A stretch of DNA of 64,000 nucleotides from contig NZ_CP054491.1 in assembly GCF_013343005.1 (NCBI RefSeq), positions 372,001-436,000 on the forward strand. The letters run 5' to 3'. Shown one piece after another: positions 9,458 through 19,757 of the stretch (positions are counted from its first letter, which is position 1; each line of letters begins with the position of its first letter). A model generated the notes under the pieces. That model was given only the letters and a program-made list of their open reading frames with translations, was not told the origin of the DNA and did not search any database. The stretch is from Candidatus Reidiella endopervernicosa. Its GTDB lineage: Bacteria; Pseudomonadota; Gammaproteobacteria; GCF-013343005. The translations under genes and the position numbers were made by a program.

Positions 9458-11563
9458 CTATTCTTTACTAAGATCATCAACGCTGGACACCTCAACACAG
9501 TTACGCCCCTTTGCCTTGGCAAGATAGAGCGCATCATCGGCGTGTTCGAGCAACTCATCAAGCGTTGTGTCCTGCGAACCCATTGATGTCACGCCAAAAC
9601 TGGCGCTAAAACAGATCTCACCAAACGAGGTATCGAGACAGCCCTCTGCAAACTGCTTACGCAGACTATTTGCAATATCACTGGCCTCCTCCAGTCCGGT
9701 ACCGACCAGAATAACGGCAAACTCCTCACCCCCAATACGCCCCAATATGTCGGTTGTGCGTATCCGGTCTTTACTGATCTGGGCAACCTCTTTTATCACC
9801 ACATCACCGGCGGCGTGTCCTTTGCTATCGTTGATCTTCTTAAAGTGATCGATGTCGAACATTAGCAGCGAGAGGGGATAGCCAACCCGTCTTGCCTGCT
9901 TAATCATCTCTTCACCCCGATTGATGAAGTGGCGCCGATTGCCAACACCCGTCAGGGCATCGGTTTCAGCCATCGCCTCAGCCGCCTCTCTCGCCTGCTC
10001 CAACTCTTGCGTGCGTAGCGCTACCCTCTGCTCCAGGACCGCATTCGACTCACCCAGATATTCGATCAGCTTTTCCTCTGCGGTGAATTTATCCTTGCGC
10101 AGCTCATTGACCTGATCGACCAGCGCCATACCCAGCAACACCGACTCCAGCAGCAGTCCCATGCGAGCAGCCCAGATGGCGTAGTCATTCATCTCAATTA
10201 GACCGATTATGCGACATAAGAGAATTACGACAGCAACACTCCAGACACTCCAGGCCGCGACGTACCAACGCGCTTCAGTTCTCTCAAGCACCTTCCAGAC
10301 CCACAGCCCAAACAGCGGCATGATAGAGAGCGACAGGACCGTCAGCATCAGAATCTGTGCAGAGAAATCCCGATAACCGAGTATGAAACTGATCCCACCT
10401 GTAGCTGACATGATCATCAACAACTTCAACAGATAATCTGCACGCGGCATCAACATCTCGGTTTTGAGAAAAACGCGGCTAAACTGAACCGCGAAACCGA
10501 AGGCCAGAGCATTTCCAATAAAGTGCACGGAGTCGGTTAAATAGGCCGATTCATTCCAAAAAAACTGGTGACCCGCCCCTGTGTTGGCCAGGAAGCCGAT
10601 GACGGCGGTTGTGAGATAGGCGAGATACCAGATAGAAGGTCGTGAACTGGGTTGGTATATGGACAATTAGATTAAAGATAATTGCAAAGATCGCACCACC
10701 AATCAGAATTCCATAGAGCGCATAGACGATGGTTTTACTTTCATGGAAGGAGTCGGGATCCCAGATTCGGGTTGCCAGCTCAACAATACCGAGATCTGCA
10801 TAGTCAAAACGCAGCACTATCCGCTCTTTCGACTGAGCGGGTGTAGCGAGCGGGAAGACAAAGGTCTCGGAGGCAACCTTACGATCGCTAAAGGGACGTC
10901 TGTCGCCCGTCTTCAGTACCGTTATCGTGCTCGACGCATCGACGTGGTAGAGATCCAGATAGTCGGTATGGGGGTGAACAGACTCCAACATCCAGTCGAT
11001 TCGCTCACCGCTACTATTCTCAACATCAATAACGACCCACCATACCGACCGGCTCATCCCCTTGAAGGTCTTCACTCGGCGACTATTGTGATGCTGCTCC
11101 GGGTCTGTGCGCTCAAGTAGTTTCTCAATCGTCAGACTACTATCGCGATCCTCAATAATCGTCATCTCATCCGCCACACTCAGGCCAGACATGACAGACT
11201 CAACCGGGGAGTCGCTATTTTTGCGAAAGTTTGTTTTGGGCATCCAAGCCCAAGCAAACAGCAAAACTTAACGCGACCGTTTATGCCTTCGGCGCCCCGA
11301 CCGTCCTGCGTACGTTGCGTAATCACCTCTTCGCGGCTCTACACAACTCCCTCAGTGACTCTACGCCGACATAAAGCCGCTGCTGCATCTTCTTCGTCGT
11401 TCGCTCCCGCTCTCAACTACGAATATGCAGACGGCGTCGACTATCGCGGACTAACCGCCTTCGCTTCGCTATCCATGGCGGTCAGCGGCTGAACTGCGGC
11501 GATCAGCTGGGGGCTGGTGAAAAACGAAAATAGAAGAAGCAGCTGACAGGCAAGTAGTTTCAT
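9458..11563 (-). pseudogene. 7TM-DISM sensor diguanylate cyclase interrupted by repeat element copy 3
   Basis: Signal peptide MKLLACQLLLLFSFFTSPQLIAA lies right of the element (start 11563). Left of it follows a 7TMR-DISMED2-type extracellular domain (SRSVWWVVIDVENSSG...LDLYHVDASSTI), seven hydrophobic helices, a coiled coil and a GGDEF domain with DALTGVGNRR and active-site GGEEF; RTTD five residues before it is an inhibitory I-site. Such proteins make cyclic di-GMP from two GTP. Deleting 11204-11487 joins IAAVQ to LESVMSG in frame. A separate frameshift near 10640 splits the membrane region. Two defects make loss of function likely if the sequence is right. Confidence 0.85.
11204..11487 (+). 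repeat. Dispersed ~282-bp element, copy 3 (subfamily A)
   Basis: Runs from CCGGGGAGTCGC to GGCGGTCAGCG between the signal peptide and sensor domain of the GGDEF gene. It carries AATATGCAG and the CGCGGAC / TTCGCTTCGCTATCC right end of subfamily A. Left and right hairpins are both complete. Confidence 0.92.
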
Positions 11564-11829
11564 ACTTCCGGTTTGCTTACGAGACGCAGCAGATTCGCGA
11601 CCAAACCGCTGGGCTGGCTCATAATCATTCAGACCAATATCGGACTTTGCGTTCACAGAGAGGTGGGGCCATTTCGATTGTGAGATGGAAGTACTCGATC
11701 GACGACGGATTATACCCGATCTAAATATTGTAAGAGGAAATAATTCGACTAGCCGATCAGAATATTCTCCCCAGGTTTTCACAGTCACAGACAGGTATTC
11801 TGCCGAAACCTCGGTCTTATAATTGCTGT

Positions 11830-12085
11830 TCTGCTGGTCTTAATATCCCTGCTGCCTCCATCACAGGAAGTACTGCAATATTGTGCTGAGTTGTCAGTCG
11901 TTTAGATACGATAAACTGCGGAGGCATCGACCCACTATTCTCTACCAGCAGACGTTCGGTTACCTCTCTGTAGAAGTCGAAAAAGCGAGTCTCTTTGCGA
12001 AACATCTAAAAGGTGTTGTGAACTCTCTTGTACACCTTCAGCTTTCCATTCATATCTTGCTGCACCCAAACATGAACGCAGAAGC
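11830..12085 (-). pseudogene. Fragment of a glycosyltransferase-like paralogue
   Basis: The minus strand reads WVQQDMNGKLKVYKRVHNTF, stop, MFRKETRFFDFYREVTERLL, ENSGSMPPQFI and NIAVLPVMEAAGIL. This aligns with the middle of the gene at 7738-8793 (WVQHDKSRKLKVYKKVHNAF, MFRKENSFLDFYRETAERLL and so on). An in-frame TAG and loss of both ends show it is a dead partial copy. Confidence 0.75.
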
Positions 12086-12174
12086 CGTCAAAATATAGAT
12101 GTTCACCCTGCAGGTCGACAACGTCGGTGAAAGTAACCATTAAGACGACGCTGCTATCTTTGCTCTTCTAACGC

Positions 12175-14466
12175 CTAGATTCCCTTCCGATACTGGGTAT
12201 TGGTGACAGGCGAGATCACCTCTTTCAATTCGTTGGCGGCCTCGGCATCACCCACGATGTATCGCTGAAATAGCTGGGTCAGCTGCGGCTTCTCCATCTC
12301 AATCTGCGTGTCGGTTTTAATATCACGCAGATCAACGAGATAGTCTGTAACCAGACTCGGCACATCACGAACGATATCCGTATTCAGATAGCTCGATTCG
12401 TTATAGACGGTATGGTAATCGCCTTTGCTCTTTTTAATTAACAGCGAGGCGTCATTCATGTTGGTGATCTGCGACGACTTCTCGCAACGCTGTATGCAGG
12501 CCCCATCAACGATATTCTTCTTGCACCCCGTCACTTGATAGAAGAGGCACGCCCGGCTGGTCATCAGGATTATCGGATGGTAGATGCTGTAGTAGATCTT
12601 AAAGTCGTCGGGTTTGACCATCTTGCGTATCTGGCCGCGATTAATCTCATTGGAGATAAACGCACCGCTGCAATTAAAGCTCTCTTTCAGACAGATCAAA
12701 CTATAGGAATTGACCAGATTAAGCTGCGGCCCCGCTATCCAGTCGATCCCTCTCTGATAGGCCTCATAGGCGATACCGGTATTGTTGGTAACGATCTGCT
12801 CAGGTCTCAACTGCTCAAGTAGCTCAACCGCTATCTGGTAATCACTGCCAATCAATACCGAGGGGAACCAGGGGATCAGGCCCTCATTGTTGCGAAACAG
12901 CTCAACATACTCGGCGCTCCCCTTCTTAAAGCTATTGGGAAGCTGATAGAAAACTTTAGCCGCACTCTCCTTGCAGAGATGGAGATCTTCCGCTGAAGAG
13001 ATTAGCAGTGAGAGTTCAGGAGAGGCCTCATCGGATGGACTTTTTTTAAGTCGCGGTAGCTCTACCGGTGCCTGTATCTCTTTAGATCCATTCAGCACAT
13101 AGAGGATTTGCCTCTTCAGCACGACCAACTCTTTAAAGGGAACAATAAGGTCGTCATCAAGTTCGCTCAGATCGATCTCATCGATAAAGTACTCGGTGTC
13201 GTTGATCGCCTTGAATCGCTCAGCCAGCAGCTCACTATCGAGTGACTGCGGAATACCCTTCTTGCTCCCTGCTCTTGCCGACGTTCGATTCTCCTTGGTC
13301 GCAGCACTGATCAGGGTACTTTCAGACTTAACCTCGAAGGAGAGATCGGATGATTTGATCGAGAGCGTTAATGGAGACCCAACCTCACCGGATGCAGAGA
13401 GGATCAGAGGTGCCTTCTCGGTACTCAGTGCAGCGATCTGCACATCTACACTGTTGATGATCTCGGTCTTCTGGTCATAGAGCTTACGCTTGGCCGTTGG
13501 CAGCGCCACCTCAACCGACATTCCACTCTTTTTGGCTTGATAGATCGCAGAGTTGTCGCGAGGATTGTCGATAAACATGTTGCGGTTAATCTCCCCCTGC
13601 AGAAAGGCGTTGGAGAAGTCGCGATTGAAGACCTTACGCAGTGAACCCTCACCACGGCCCACCTGATCCTGTTCATAGAAGCGTTTCAACTGCTGCCGCC
13701 AGCTCTCAACCACCGTATAGACGTAGTGGTGCTTCTTGATGCGCCCCTCGATCTTTAGTGAATCAACCCCAGCCTCATAGAGACCACGTAGATCAGAGAA
13801 GGCCGAGTTGTCTTTGATATTGAGTGGGAAGTCTCTGCCCTCAGCCGTAGTCAGGTACTGATCACGACAGGGCTGACTACATTGGCCACGATTACCCGAC
13901 TTACCGGCATGCACCGAACTCAGGTAACAGATACCGGAGAAGGCGATACAGTTAGAGCCGTGAACAAAGACCTCGGTCAGCATGTCGTTTTCGTGTGCGA
14001 CGGTGGATAGTGAGTGGATCTCCTCAAGGCTTAATTCACGCGAGAGATTAACCCGCGTAGCCGCCAGCTCATTCAGAAACTTGATCTGACCTGCATTGTG
14101 AGTCGTCAGCTGGGTAGAGGCGTGGACCTTGAACGAGGGGTAATATTTTTGCAGCAGATGGAAGACACCAAAGTCCTGAACAATGATGCCATCAAGCTTG
14201 GTGTTCACCAGCTTGTTTAGCAGAATGCTAAGAGCCGGTATCTCAGTCTCAACAATAATGATATTTAGCGTAAGGAAAACTTCGCAATCGTGCTGATGAG
14301 CCAACCTTAGTATCCCAGCGAGGTCATCAAAGGTGATGTTCTCCGCCCGATTACGAGCGTTAAAGCGATCCAGTCCGCAATAGACCGCATTCGCCCCTGC
14401 CACGATAGCAGCCTTGATGGAGTCGATATCCCCACCCGGCGCCAGCAATTCAATCTCATTTTTCAT
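12175..14466 (-). CDS. rlhA: Peptidase U32 family protein, RlhA-like 23S rRNA hydroxylation factor
   Basis: An intact 763-residue U32 protein. The start MKNEIELLAPGGDIDSIKAAIVAGANAVYCG is typical, and EVFVHGSNCIAFSGICYLS near residue 165-185 matches the U32 signature, followed by GNRGQCSQPCRDQY, giving the Cys set proposed to hold an iron-sulfur cluster. The RlhA (YdcP) branch hydroxylates C2501 of 23S rRNA in Escherichia coli; the long DUF3656-type C-terminal half is consistent with that branch. Extra Cys residues occur in the C-terminal GACIQRCEKSSQ. It stands alone. Assignment to RlhA rather than another U32 group is by overall length and architecture. Confidence 0.7.
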   Translation of the reverse strand: MKNEIELLAPGGDIDSIKAAIVAGANAVYCGLDRFNARNRAENITFDDLAGILRLAHQHDCEVFLTLNIIIVETEIPALSILLNKLVNTKLDGIIVQDFGVFHLLQKYYPSFKVHASTQLTTHNAGQIKFLNELAATRVNLSRELSLEEIHSLSTVAHENDMLTEVFVHGSNCIAFSGICYLSSVHAGKSGNRGQCSQPCRDQYLTTAEGRDFPLNIKDNSAFSDLRGLYEAGVDSLKIEGRIKKHHYVYTVVESWRQQLKRFYEQDQVGRGEGSLRKVFNRDFSNAFLQGEINRNMFIDNPRDNSAIYQAKKSGMSVEVALPTAKRKLYDQKTEIINSVDVQIAALSTEKAPLILSASGEVGSPLTLSIKSSDLSFEVKSESTLISAATKENRTSARAGSKKGIPQSLDSELLAERFKAINDTEYFIDEIDLSELDDDLIVPFKELVVLKRQILYVLNGSKEIQAPVELPRLKKSPSDEASPELSLLISSAEDLHLCKESAAKVFYQLPNSFKKGSAEYVELFRNNEGLIPWFPSVLIGSDYQIAVELLEQLRPEQIVTNNTGIAYEAYQRGIDWIAGPQLNLVNSYSLICLKESFNCSGAFISNEINRGQIRKMVKPDDFKIYYSIYHPIILMTSRACLFYQVTGCKKNIVDGACIQRCEKSSQITNMNDASLLIKKSKGDYHTVYNESSYLNTDIVRDVPSLVTDYLVDLRDIKTDTQIEMEKPQLTQLFQRYIVGDAEAANELKEVISPVTNTQYRKGI

Positions 14467-14677
14467 GGCGCGGAGTATAGCGAAATAGCGTCGCTAGATG
14501 TTACACACTCTCTACCCTGGTGAGGTCATCATAGTGATCTGTAGGATGATGATTAAGACAAAGGTTTCGGGCTCAGAAATCTGGTTGTAGCGACCATGTG
14601 TTGACGACATAGCTTCAACACGCACCGATAGAAAGCGATCGAAAACGTTCAAAATTCTCCGCCCAGCTGCTACCGGT

Positions 14678-16250
14678 TTAGGCTCTTGCAGCTGAGGCGA
14701 GCCGATCGACCGTGGCGATCAACTCACCGTAGTCGATCGGCTTGGTGATGTAGTTGTCAAAGCCGAGCTCCAGCCCCCTGGCGCGGTCATCATCGGTGGC
14801 GTGGGCGGTCAGCGCGATGATGTGGCTGGCGTTACGCCCCTCGTCCTGCTCGATCACACGTATCTGCTGCATGGCGCTGTTGCCATCGAGCTCTGGCATC
14901 TGGATATCCATCAGCACCAGGTCGTAGTGCTCTTCTTGATAGTGCTCCACCGCTTTCCTGCCGTTGACCGCCACCTCCAGCGCATGGGGCATCTCATCGA
15001 AAAATGAGGTGATGACAATGACGTTGAGGTGATTGTCCTCGGCCAACAGGATACGCAGCGAGCGCTGCTCGCCGCCCTTGCTCGCCGAATCGGTCTCCGC
15101 CTCGCCATTGTGCTCCGATGCTCCTACGGTGAAAGGTAGCTCGACGGTAATGATGGTGCCGACATCTATGACGCTCGAGACCTCGATATCGCCTCCCATC
15201 AGGTCGATCAGCTGGGCGACGATCGCAAGCCCCAGCCCGAGGCCGCCATGTTTGCGTGACATGGAGTTGTCGGCCTGCTCATAGGGCTCGAAGATGGAGG
15301 TGATCTTCTCGTCCGGGATACCTATACCGGTATCGCTGACGGTGAGACGCAGAACATCGGGCCGCTCCTCGTCCAGATGGGCACGCAGGGTGACAGCCCC
15401 CTGCTCGGTAAACTTGATGGCGTTATAGCCCAGATTCATCAATATCTGATGGAGACGCGCGTGGTCGACAATGATCCGCTCGGGCAACTCACTACCAATC
15501 TCGGCATGGAACGCCAACCCCTTGTTACGCGCATCGTTGCCGAGAATGGTGGCGATATCCTCGAGCGATGAGCTGAGCGCCTCCTCTCTCTCATCAAGCT
15601 GGTACTGACCACCCTTGAGCCGCGCCACGTCGAGCACATCCTCCATGGTGGTGCTGAGAATGTTAGTGGCGGTGCGAGCCACATCAAGGTGCTCACGTTG
15701 TTTATCAGAGAGCTCCGTTTTCGCCAGCAGGTCGATTATGCCGAGGATGGCGGTGATCGGAGTACGAATCTTGTGGCTGGTGGCGGCGATGAACTGATCC
15801 TTAGCCTTGCTGGCCGACTCAGCCTGCTGCAGCGCATGCTTAAGCTCCTCCTGACTGTGGTGCATGTCGGTAATGTCTTTCGCCAGCGCCAGCGAACCAA
15901 TCACCTCGCCATCAGCATCCTTCAGATCGTGTGAGTTCCAGGAGAGGACGCGCTCACTGCCGTTCTTGCAGTGGATGGTGGTCTCAAAGTTCTCTACCGC
16001 CAGTCCCTGCTCGATGATATCCATTGCTCGCGAGAAGACGTAGTTGCGGTAGGCCTCATCGGGTAGAGCAGCTCCCAGATATCGTTACGGCCAAGCACCT
16101 CCTCCCGGCTGTAGCCGCCGATCTTCTCCGCCGGCCGGTTCCACATAACCCCCTGGCATCTTTATCCAGCACATTGAGCCACATGGCACTGTTATCCATG
16201 ACAATGCGGTGAAACTCGCTGAGTTCGTCGATATCCAAATCGCTATCCAT
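14678..16250 (-). CDS. PAS-hybrid histidine kinase with receiver domain (frameshifted)
   Basis: Starting at 16250 (MDSDLDIDELSEFHRIV), a PAS domain begins (MWLNVLDKDARG) and after a frameshift near 16130-16030 continues in the frame ending at 14678. That part has a PAC motif, a HisKA box with SHKIRTPIT (usual form SHELRTP), ATPase N box NLGYNAIKFT, G1 SDTGIGIP, G2 GLGLGLAIV and a C-terminal receiver domain with phospho-acceptor Asp in LVLMDIQMPELDG and Lys in NYITKPID. It has no membrane segment, so it is a soluble sensor. Corrected length is about 520 residues. The partner output is unknown. Confidence 0.8.
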
Positions 16251-16467
16251 TTCCCTTCCTGATTCTCTTATTCTTATTTGAGCCGTGAGCCTCTACTCAC
16301 CAGCACTTTTATAAACCACTTAACAAACTCTTTCTACAACACTTCTCACAACTAAGCATTGCAACCTGTAATCGGAGGCATAACACCGACTTCATCACCT
16401 GTGGCGCACAGTTTCATCCAACCCCATTTTGAAAAGAGTGCTAAACCCTTCCGCATCAAGCAGTCAT

Positions 16468-16545
16468 GTAGCCCGGATGACGCGAAGCAGAATCCGGGGT
16501 TAGATTTTGGTCAACCCGGATTGCGTTATACTTCATCCGGGCTAC
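16468..16545. repeat. REP-like palindromic repeat (TAGCCCGGATGA type)
   Basis: Nested inverted repeat: outer arms GTAGCCCGGATGA (16468-16480) and TCATCCGGGCTAC (16533-16545), inner arms AATCCGGGGTT (16491-16501) and AACCCGGATT (16513-16522). This type is common between genes in many gammaproteobacteria. It ends 28 bases before the toxin start. Confidence 0.85.
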
Positions 16546-16573
16546 TTGCCTTGAATACGTCATATTTTTCCAC

Positions 16574-16966
16574 ATGAAAATACTCACCATACAAGAGAAG
16601 AATGGCCCATCAGCGTTCGAAGCATTTTTAAACAGTGTTTCCGAAGAGCTCGCCGCCGCCATCTGCAAAAAGCTTCAGGCATATAGTGAGGCCAATGAGA
16701 TCTTCATGAGCAACAGCCTGAAGATACTGAAGCCAAAGATTTGGGGCTACAAAGGAACCATCTACAAACTTCGCGTCGATTGCAGCAAAGAGTCAGCACG
16801 AATCATGTTTACAAAAACCCCACACAACGATATTGCGCTACTGCATGGGTTTATTAAAAAGAGTCAAAAGACACCGAAGAAGGATGCAAAGATTGCAATG
16901 GGGAATCTTGCGCACATAAAAAGCAATATTGAAGTAACAGAACTGCCAATCACAAAGTTCTTGTAG
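16574..16966 (+). CDS. RelE/HigB-type toxin (phage Gp49-like family), no antitoxin seen
   Basis: A 130-residue protein with GTIYKLRVDCSKESARIMFTK followed by ALLHGFIKKSQKTPKKD and KIAMGNL, the core pattern of Gp49/HigB-like toxins that cleave mRNA on the ribosome. In this family the antitoxin gene, encoding a helix-turn-helix protein, normally lies just downstream. Here the next gene is on the opposite strand and begins (by its end) 24 bases away, so no antitoxin partner is present. The frame is intact. The toxin may be orphaned, inactive or controlled by an antitoxin elsewhere. Confidence 0.75.
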   Translation: MKILTIQEKNGPSAFEAFLNSVSEELAAAICKKLQAYSEANEIFMSNSLKILKPKIWGYKGTIYKLRVDCSKESARIMFTKTPHNDIALLHGFIKKSQKTPKKDAKIAMGNLAHIKSNIEVTELPITKFL

Positions 16967-16989
16967 ATAAATGGGCTGACACGGACTTC

Positions 16990-17729
16990 TTATCCACACT
17001 TAAAGGGTACTGGCCCCTTATATATACCTCTCCTATACATCGTGGCAGCTCTAGATCCAACTACCGACCTCGTCACCCTCCCCTCGACCAGCTCGCGCCC
17101 CAGCCACTTCATCAATTCACGCAGACGCTGCTCATCCTTATTACTGATACGGAAGTTAAATACACGCCCATCCTCAAGCGCCAAACTAGCCAGTCGATAC
17201 TTGATTGCAATGGGTCCCTTGCGTACGACCGTAGGCGCTATCTCGACCACATAGACATCGTGCCAGGTAAGCTGCTCTTCGCGCAGCCAGGTGCGAAACT
17301 TCAGGCTAGGGCCAAATTCGATCCAGAGTGTAGTTCTCCACAGAATCCAGCCAAATATTACAATATTCAGCGGACAGAAGAGCATAGCGAGACCATCACG
17401 AAAATCACCGCGTCGCCATCTCCAGGGAGCTGTGCGTCGATTAGCTGATAGGAATAAGCGACATAGACCAAACCACCTATCAACGCAGCAACAACCAAGA
17501 GGCTAAGCAGTGCGCGCGCTCCGAAATAGACATAGACGACAGGCAGAATAATGATCGGCAGAACGTAGATGAAACTCATCAGATTAGCTTGCCAGTAGTT
17601 GTCGTGGACCAGATAGATAGCCCATGCAAACAGCGGTAAAGCGATGAAGAGCGCAGCGACAAGACGCGCCAGCGCCGTACCTAGCGTATAGATTCTTATT
17701 GGCACAGTACGCCCCGACCCCTTCCACAA
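16990..17729 (-). CDS. Predicted membrane protein (frameshifted)
   Basis: Two overlapping minus frames read as one protein of about 245 residues. The first half (17729 down to about 17385) has four or five hydrophobic helices; the second, beginning near MLFCPLNIVIFGWILW, has one more helix and a cytoplasmic domain with WLREEQLTWHDVYVVEIAPTVV and FRISNKDEQRLRELMKWLG, which could be a PH-like fold. The frames meet at about 17385-17395 within VIFVMV / LAMLFCP, requiring one base change. No function is known. Confidence 0.55.
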
Positions 17730-18009
17730 ACTATTTCGAGGTTAAAACAATGAATAAACTGATGGGCAGTTGATACCACACAACACCCGACCCACCTAAC
17801 ACGGCTTTCCTTTGATGATATAAAACAAAGACTCTATGGGCTGCTGACTTATGTAGACAGCATGATTATGCACATGCAACTGTAGCGTAAATCATAAAGT
17901 TACTACTTGCAGGTAAAACAGCAACCCACCTGTCAAATGCTAACAGGACAACTAATTTCTATACGACCCCGTTCTTTCAAGAACTTCTGTTAAATGTGTC
18001 AGCTTAGAC
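17730..18009. other. Intergenic region, no gene seen
   Basis: AT-rich sequence upstream of the membrane-protein gene, adjoining the IS30 remnant. I see no open frame or structural RNA that I can support. Confidence 0.35.
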
Positions 18010-18110
18010 TCAAGAATCAAGTGCAACACTGACAAGACCTCCTTTTAGTTCGTTTTCCATCATTTCTTGTGGCGTTCTAAATCCGTACCTTTTTCGTGGC
18101 CGCGTAATGA
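18010..18110 (-). pseudogene. IS30-family transposase C-terminal remnant
   Basis: The minus strand reads TRPRKRYGFRTPQEMMENEL then GGLVSVALDS and a stop. This is the C-terminus of IS30-type transposases (the xRPRKRxGFxTPxE motif ending VALxS). Nothing upstream continues the gene, so only the tail remains. Confidence 0.7.
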
Positions 18111-18251
18111 GTAGCCATCCTCTTCTCATTTCGATCCACCAATAATCCACTTGCAATTACATCACCATTTGACTAAAGAGGTCAGCACCCTTTATCACAC
18201 CCACTCGCCATACAATCACACAACCATCAGGTAACTCGATCATTATTCCTG

Positions 18252-19034
18252 CTACTTATTGGCGTTATACGATGCAGCTACCTCCACTGCTGTTAGCTCG
18301 CGGCTGTAGTAACCAAACTCATCGATATAGCCTGGAAAGGTATTCATACCATGCCCACCACCAATATAGAGGTCATTTCCTACTCGACTAAGTGCGCCAG
18401 ATACTGTGGCCGAGTTATTTAGAGCACCATCAATATAAAACCTCGAGTTAACACCATCGAATGTAAATGCTATGTGGTACCAGGTGTCCAACCCGAATAC
18501 GTAGCTAGTTCTGACCAATTCCGTGGTATCGGACCAATCGTAAATTATTACTCTAAACTGCCCATCAACCACCTCCGCTTTAAAACTTTTCACACCAGTG
18601 TTTTGATCGCCAAAGAAGTGGTACTTGGTTGCTAGATCAAGCGACTCGAATTTCACCCATCCTTCAAAACTCATTTCACCATCTGGAAATATCATATCTG
18701 TTACGGACTTGCCATCATAGTCATTCAATCTGACATAGTTCGTTGAGCTGCTATCGAAATAGAGGCCATTGTTAACTTTTCCATCTACCACAGACACACC
18801 GAATGGCTCACCCTCGAGAAAGTCGTCATATAAATTTTCATACACCCCGCCGACCACCTCATCAAATGTATAATAGGCCTCCTCAAACTCAACTAATTTT
18901 GGTCCGCTATCAGATTCAGAATCACTCGTATCCTCCGTTAAACTTTTCACAATTGAGGCCGTTTCCAAACACCCCGATAGAAACGCTAGACTCATCACCA
19001 GCAGCAAAACCCTTGTTCGTACTAACCCACCCAT
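18252..19034 (-). CDS. LamG-like (concanavalin A-fold) lipoprotein
   Basis: An exported lipoprotein of about 260 residues. The start at 19034 (MGGLVRTRVLLLVMSLAFLSGC) is preferred over 19061 because AAAGGGG sits eight bases before it; LSGC is the lipobox. An acidic Ser/Asp linker follows. The body is a LamG/pentraxin-type lectin domain with DGKVNNGLYFD, MSFEGWVKF, LDTWYHIAFTFDG, FYIDGALNNS and GYIDEFGYYSREL. Such domains bind carbohydrates or proteins at the cell surface, often with Ca2+. The target cannot be inferred. Confidence 0.8.
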   Translation of the reverse strand: MGGLVRTRVLLLVMSLAFLSGCLETASIVKSLTEDTSDSESDSGPKLVEFEEAYYTFDEVVGGVYENLYDDFLEGEPFGVSVVDGKVNNGLYFDSSSTNYVRLNDYDGKSVTDMIFPDGEMSFEGWVKFESLDLATKYHFFGDQNTGVKSFKAEVVDGQFRVIIYDWSDTTELVRTSYVFGLDTWYHIAFTFDGVNSRFYIDGALNNSATVSGALSRVGNDLYIGGGHGMNTFPGYIDEFGYYSRELTAVEVAASYNANK

Positions 19035-19092
19035 TAAAACGCCCCTTTTCACTATTTTCATTATTAATTACCTACCCTTTTCAGGGTCGATT

Positions 19093-19682
19093 CTACTTCT
19101 CAACATCTTCCAACCTATCCGGCAACTCTCTCTGTTGCTTAGGAGTAAAGAGGGTGTCGAATAACTCTTTTAATTTTGCTGTTGCCTGTTCGGTAAAGAG
19201 CCCAACCAGCGTCGCGACACTTGCGATGCCAAACACTTCGAAATCGGCTGCTGTGTTGCCGTTGGTTAGCAGCAACAAGCCGCCTCTCAGTGCGAAGTAG
19301 AAGACCAGCGCCAGCAGCGCACCCATCGGGGCACGCAGCAGATACCACCAGACCCAGGCTGCCTTGAATTTCTGGCTGCCGGTGAAGTTGATGAATGACT
19401 TGAGGGCGTGGATGAGGCTGCCGAGGGCGCCGCAGAGGATAACGATGATCAGCAGCCGTATCTCGTCGGGTAACGACTGCTCTTTGGTGAAGTAGATCGA
19501 TAGCCCCAGCTTGTCCACGGCTGGTTTGGCAGTTCAACGGGCCAGGCGGCAACAATGTAGAAGATATCGAGTAGGGCGAGTGTCAGGAGCGTGCCGCCGA
19601 GTAGGTGCACATACCACGATGATGGAGATAGGGTATGGCTCTGTTCGCTATCCTGCTCTGTGTTGTTCGCTTCCATGAACAC
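19093..19682 (-). CDS. Predicted membrane protein with cytoplasmic coiled tail (frameshifted)
   Basis: The N-terminal frame (from 19682; MEANNTEQDSEQS...) provides one helix (HLLGGTLLTLALLDIFYIVAAW). It shifts near 19505-19520 into a frame with three helices (IRLLIIVILCGALGSLIHAL, WWYLLRAPMGALLALVFYF, VFGIASVATLVGLFTEQA) and a charged tail ending RELPDRLEDVEK. Corrected length is about 195 residues. It resembles predicted membrane proteins with ATP-independent scaffold roles only in general shape; no function is claimed. Confidence 0.5.
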
Positions 19683-19757
19683 TCTTCCCTGTTCTTGTTA
19701 TTAGTCCTTGCCCACTATTAATAACCGATATCGCCTTCGGTTAACAGGGTCATTCCT

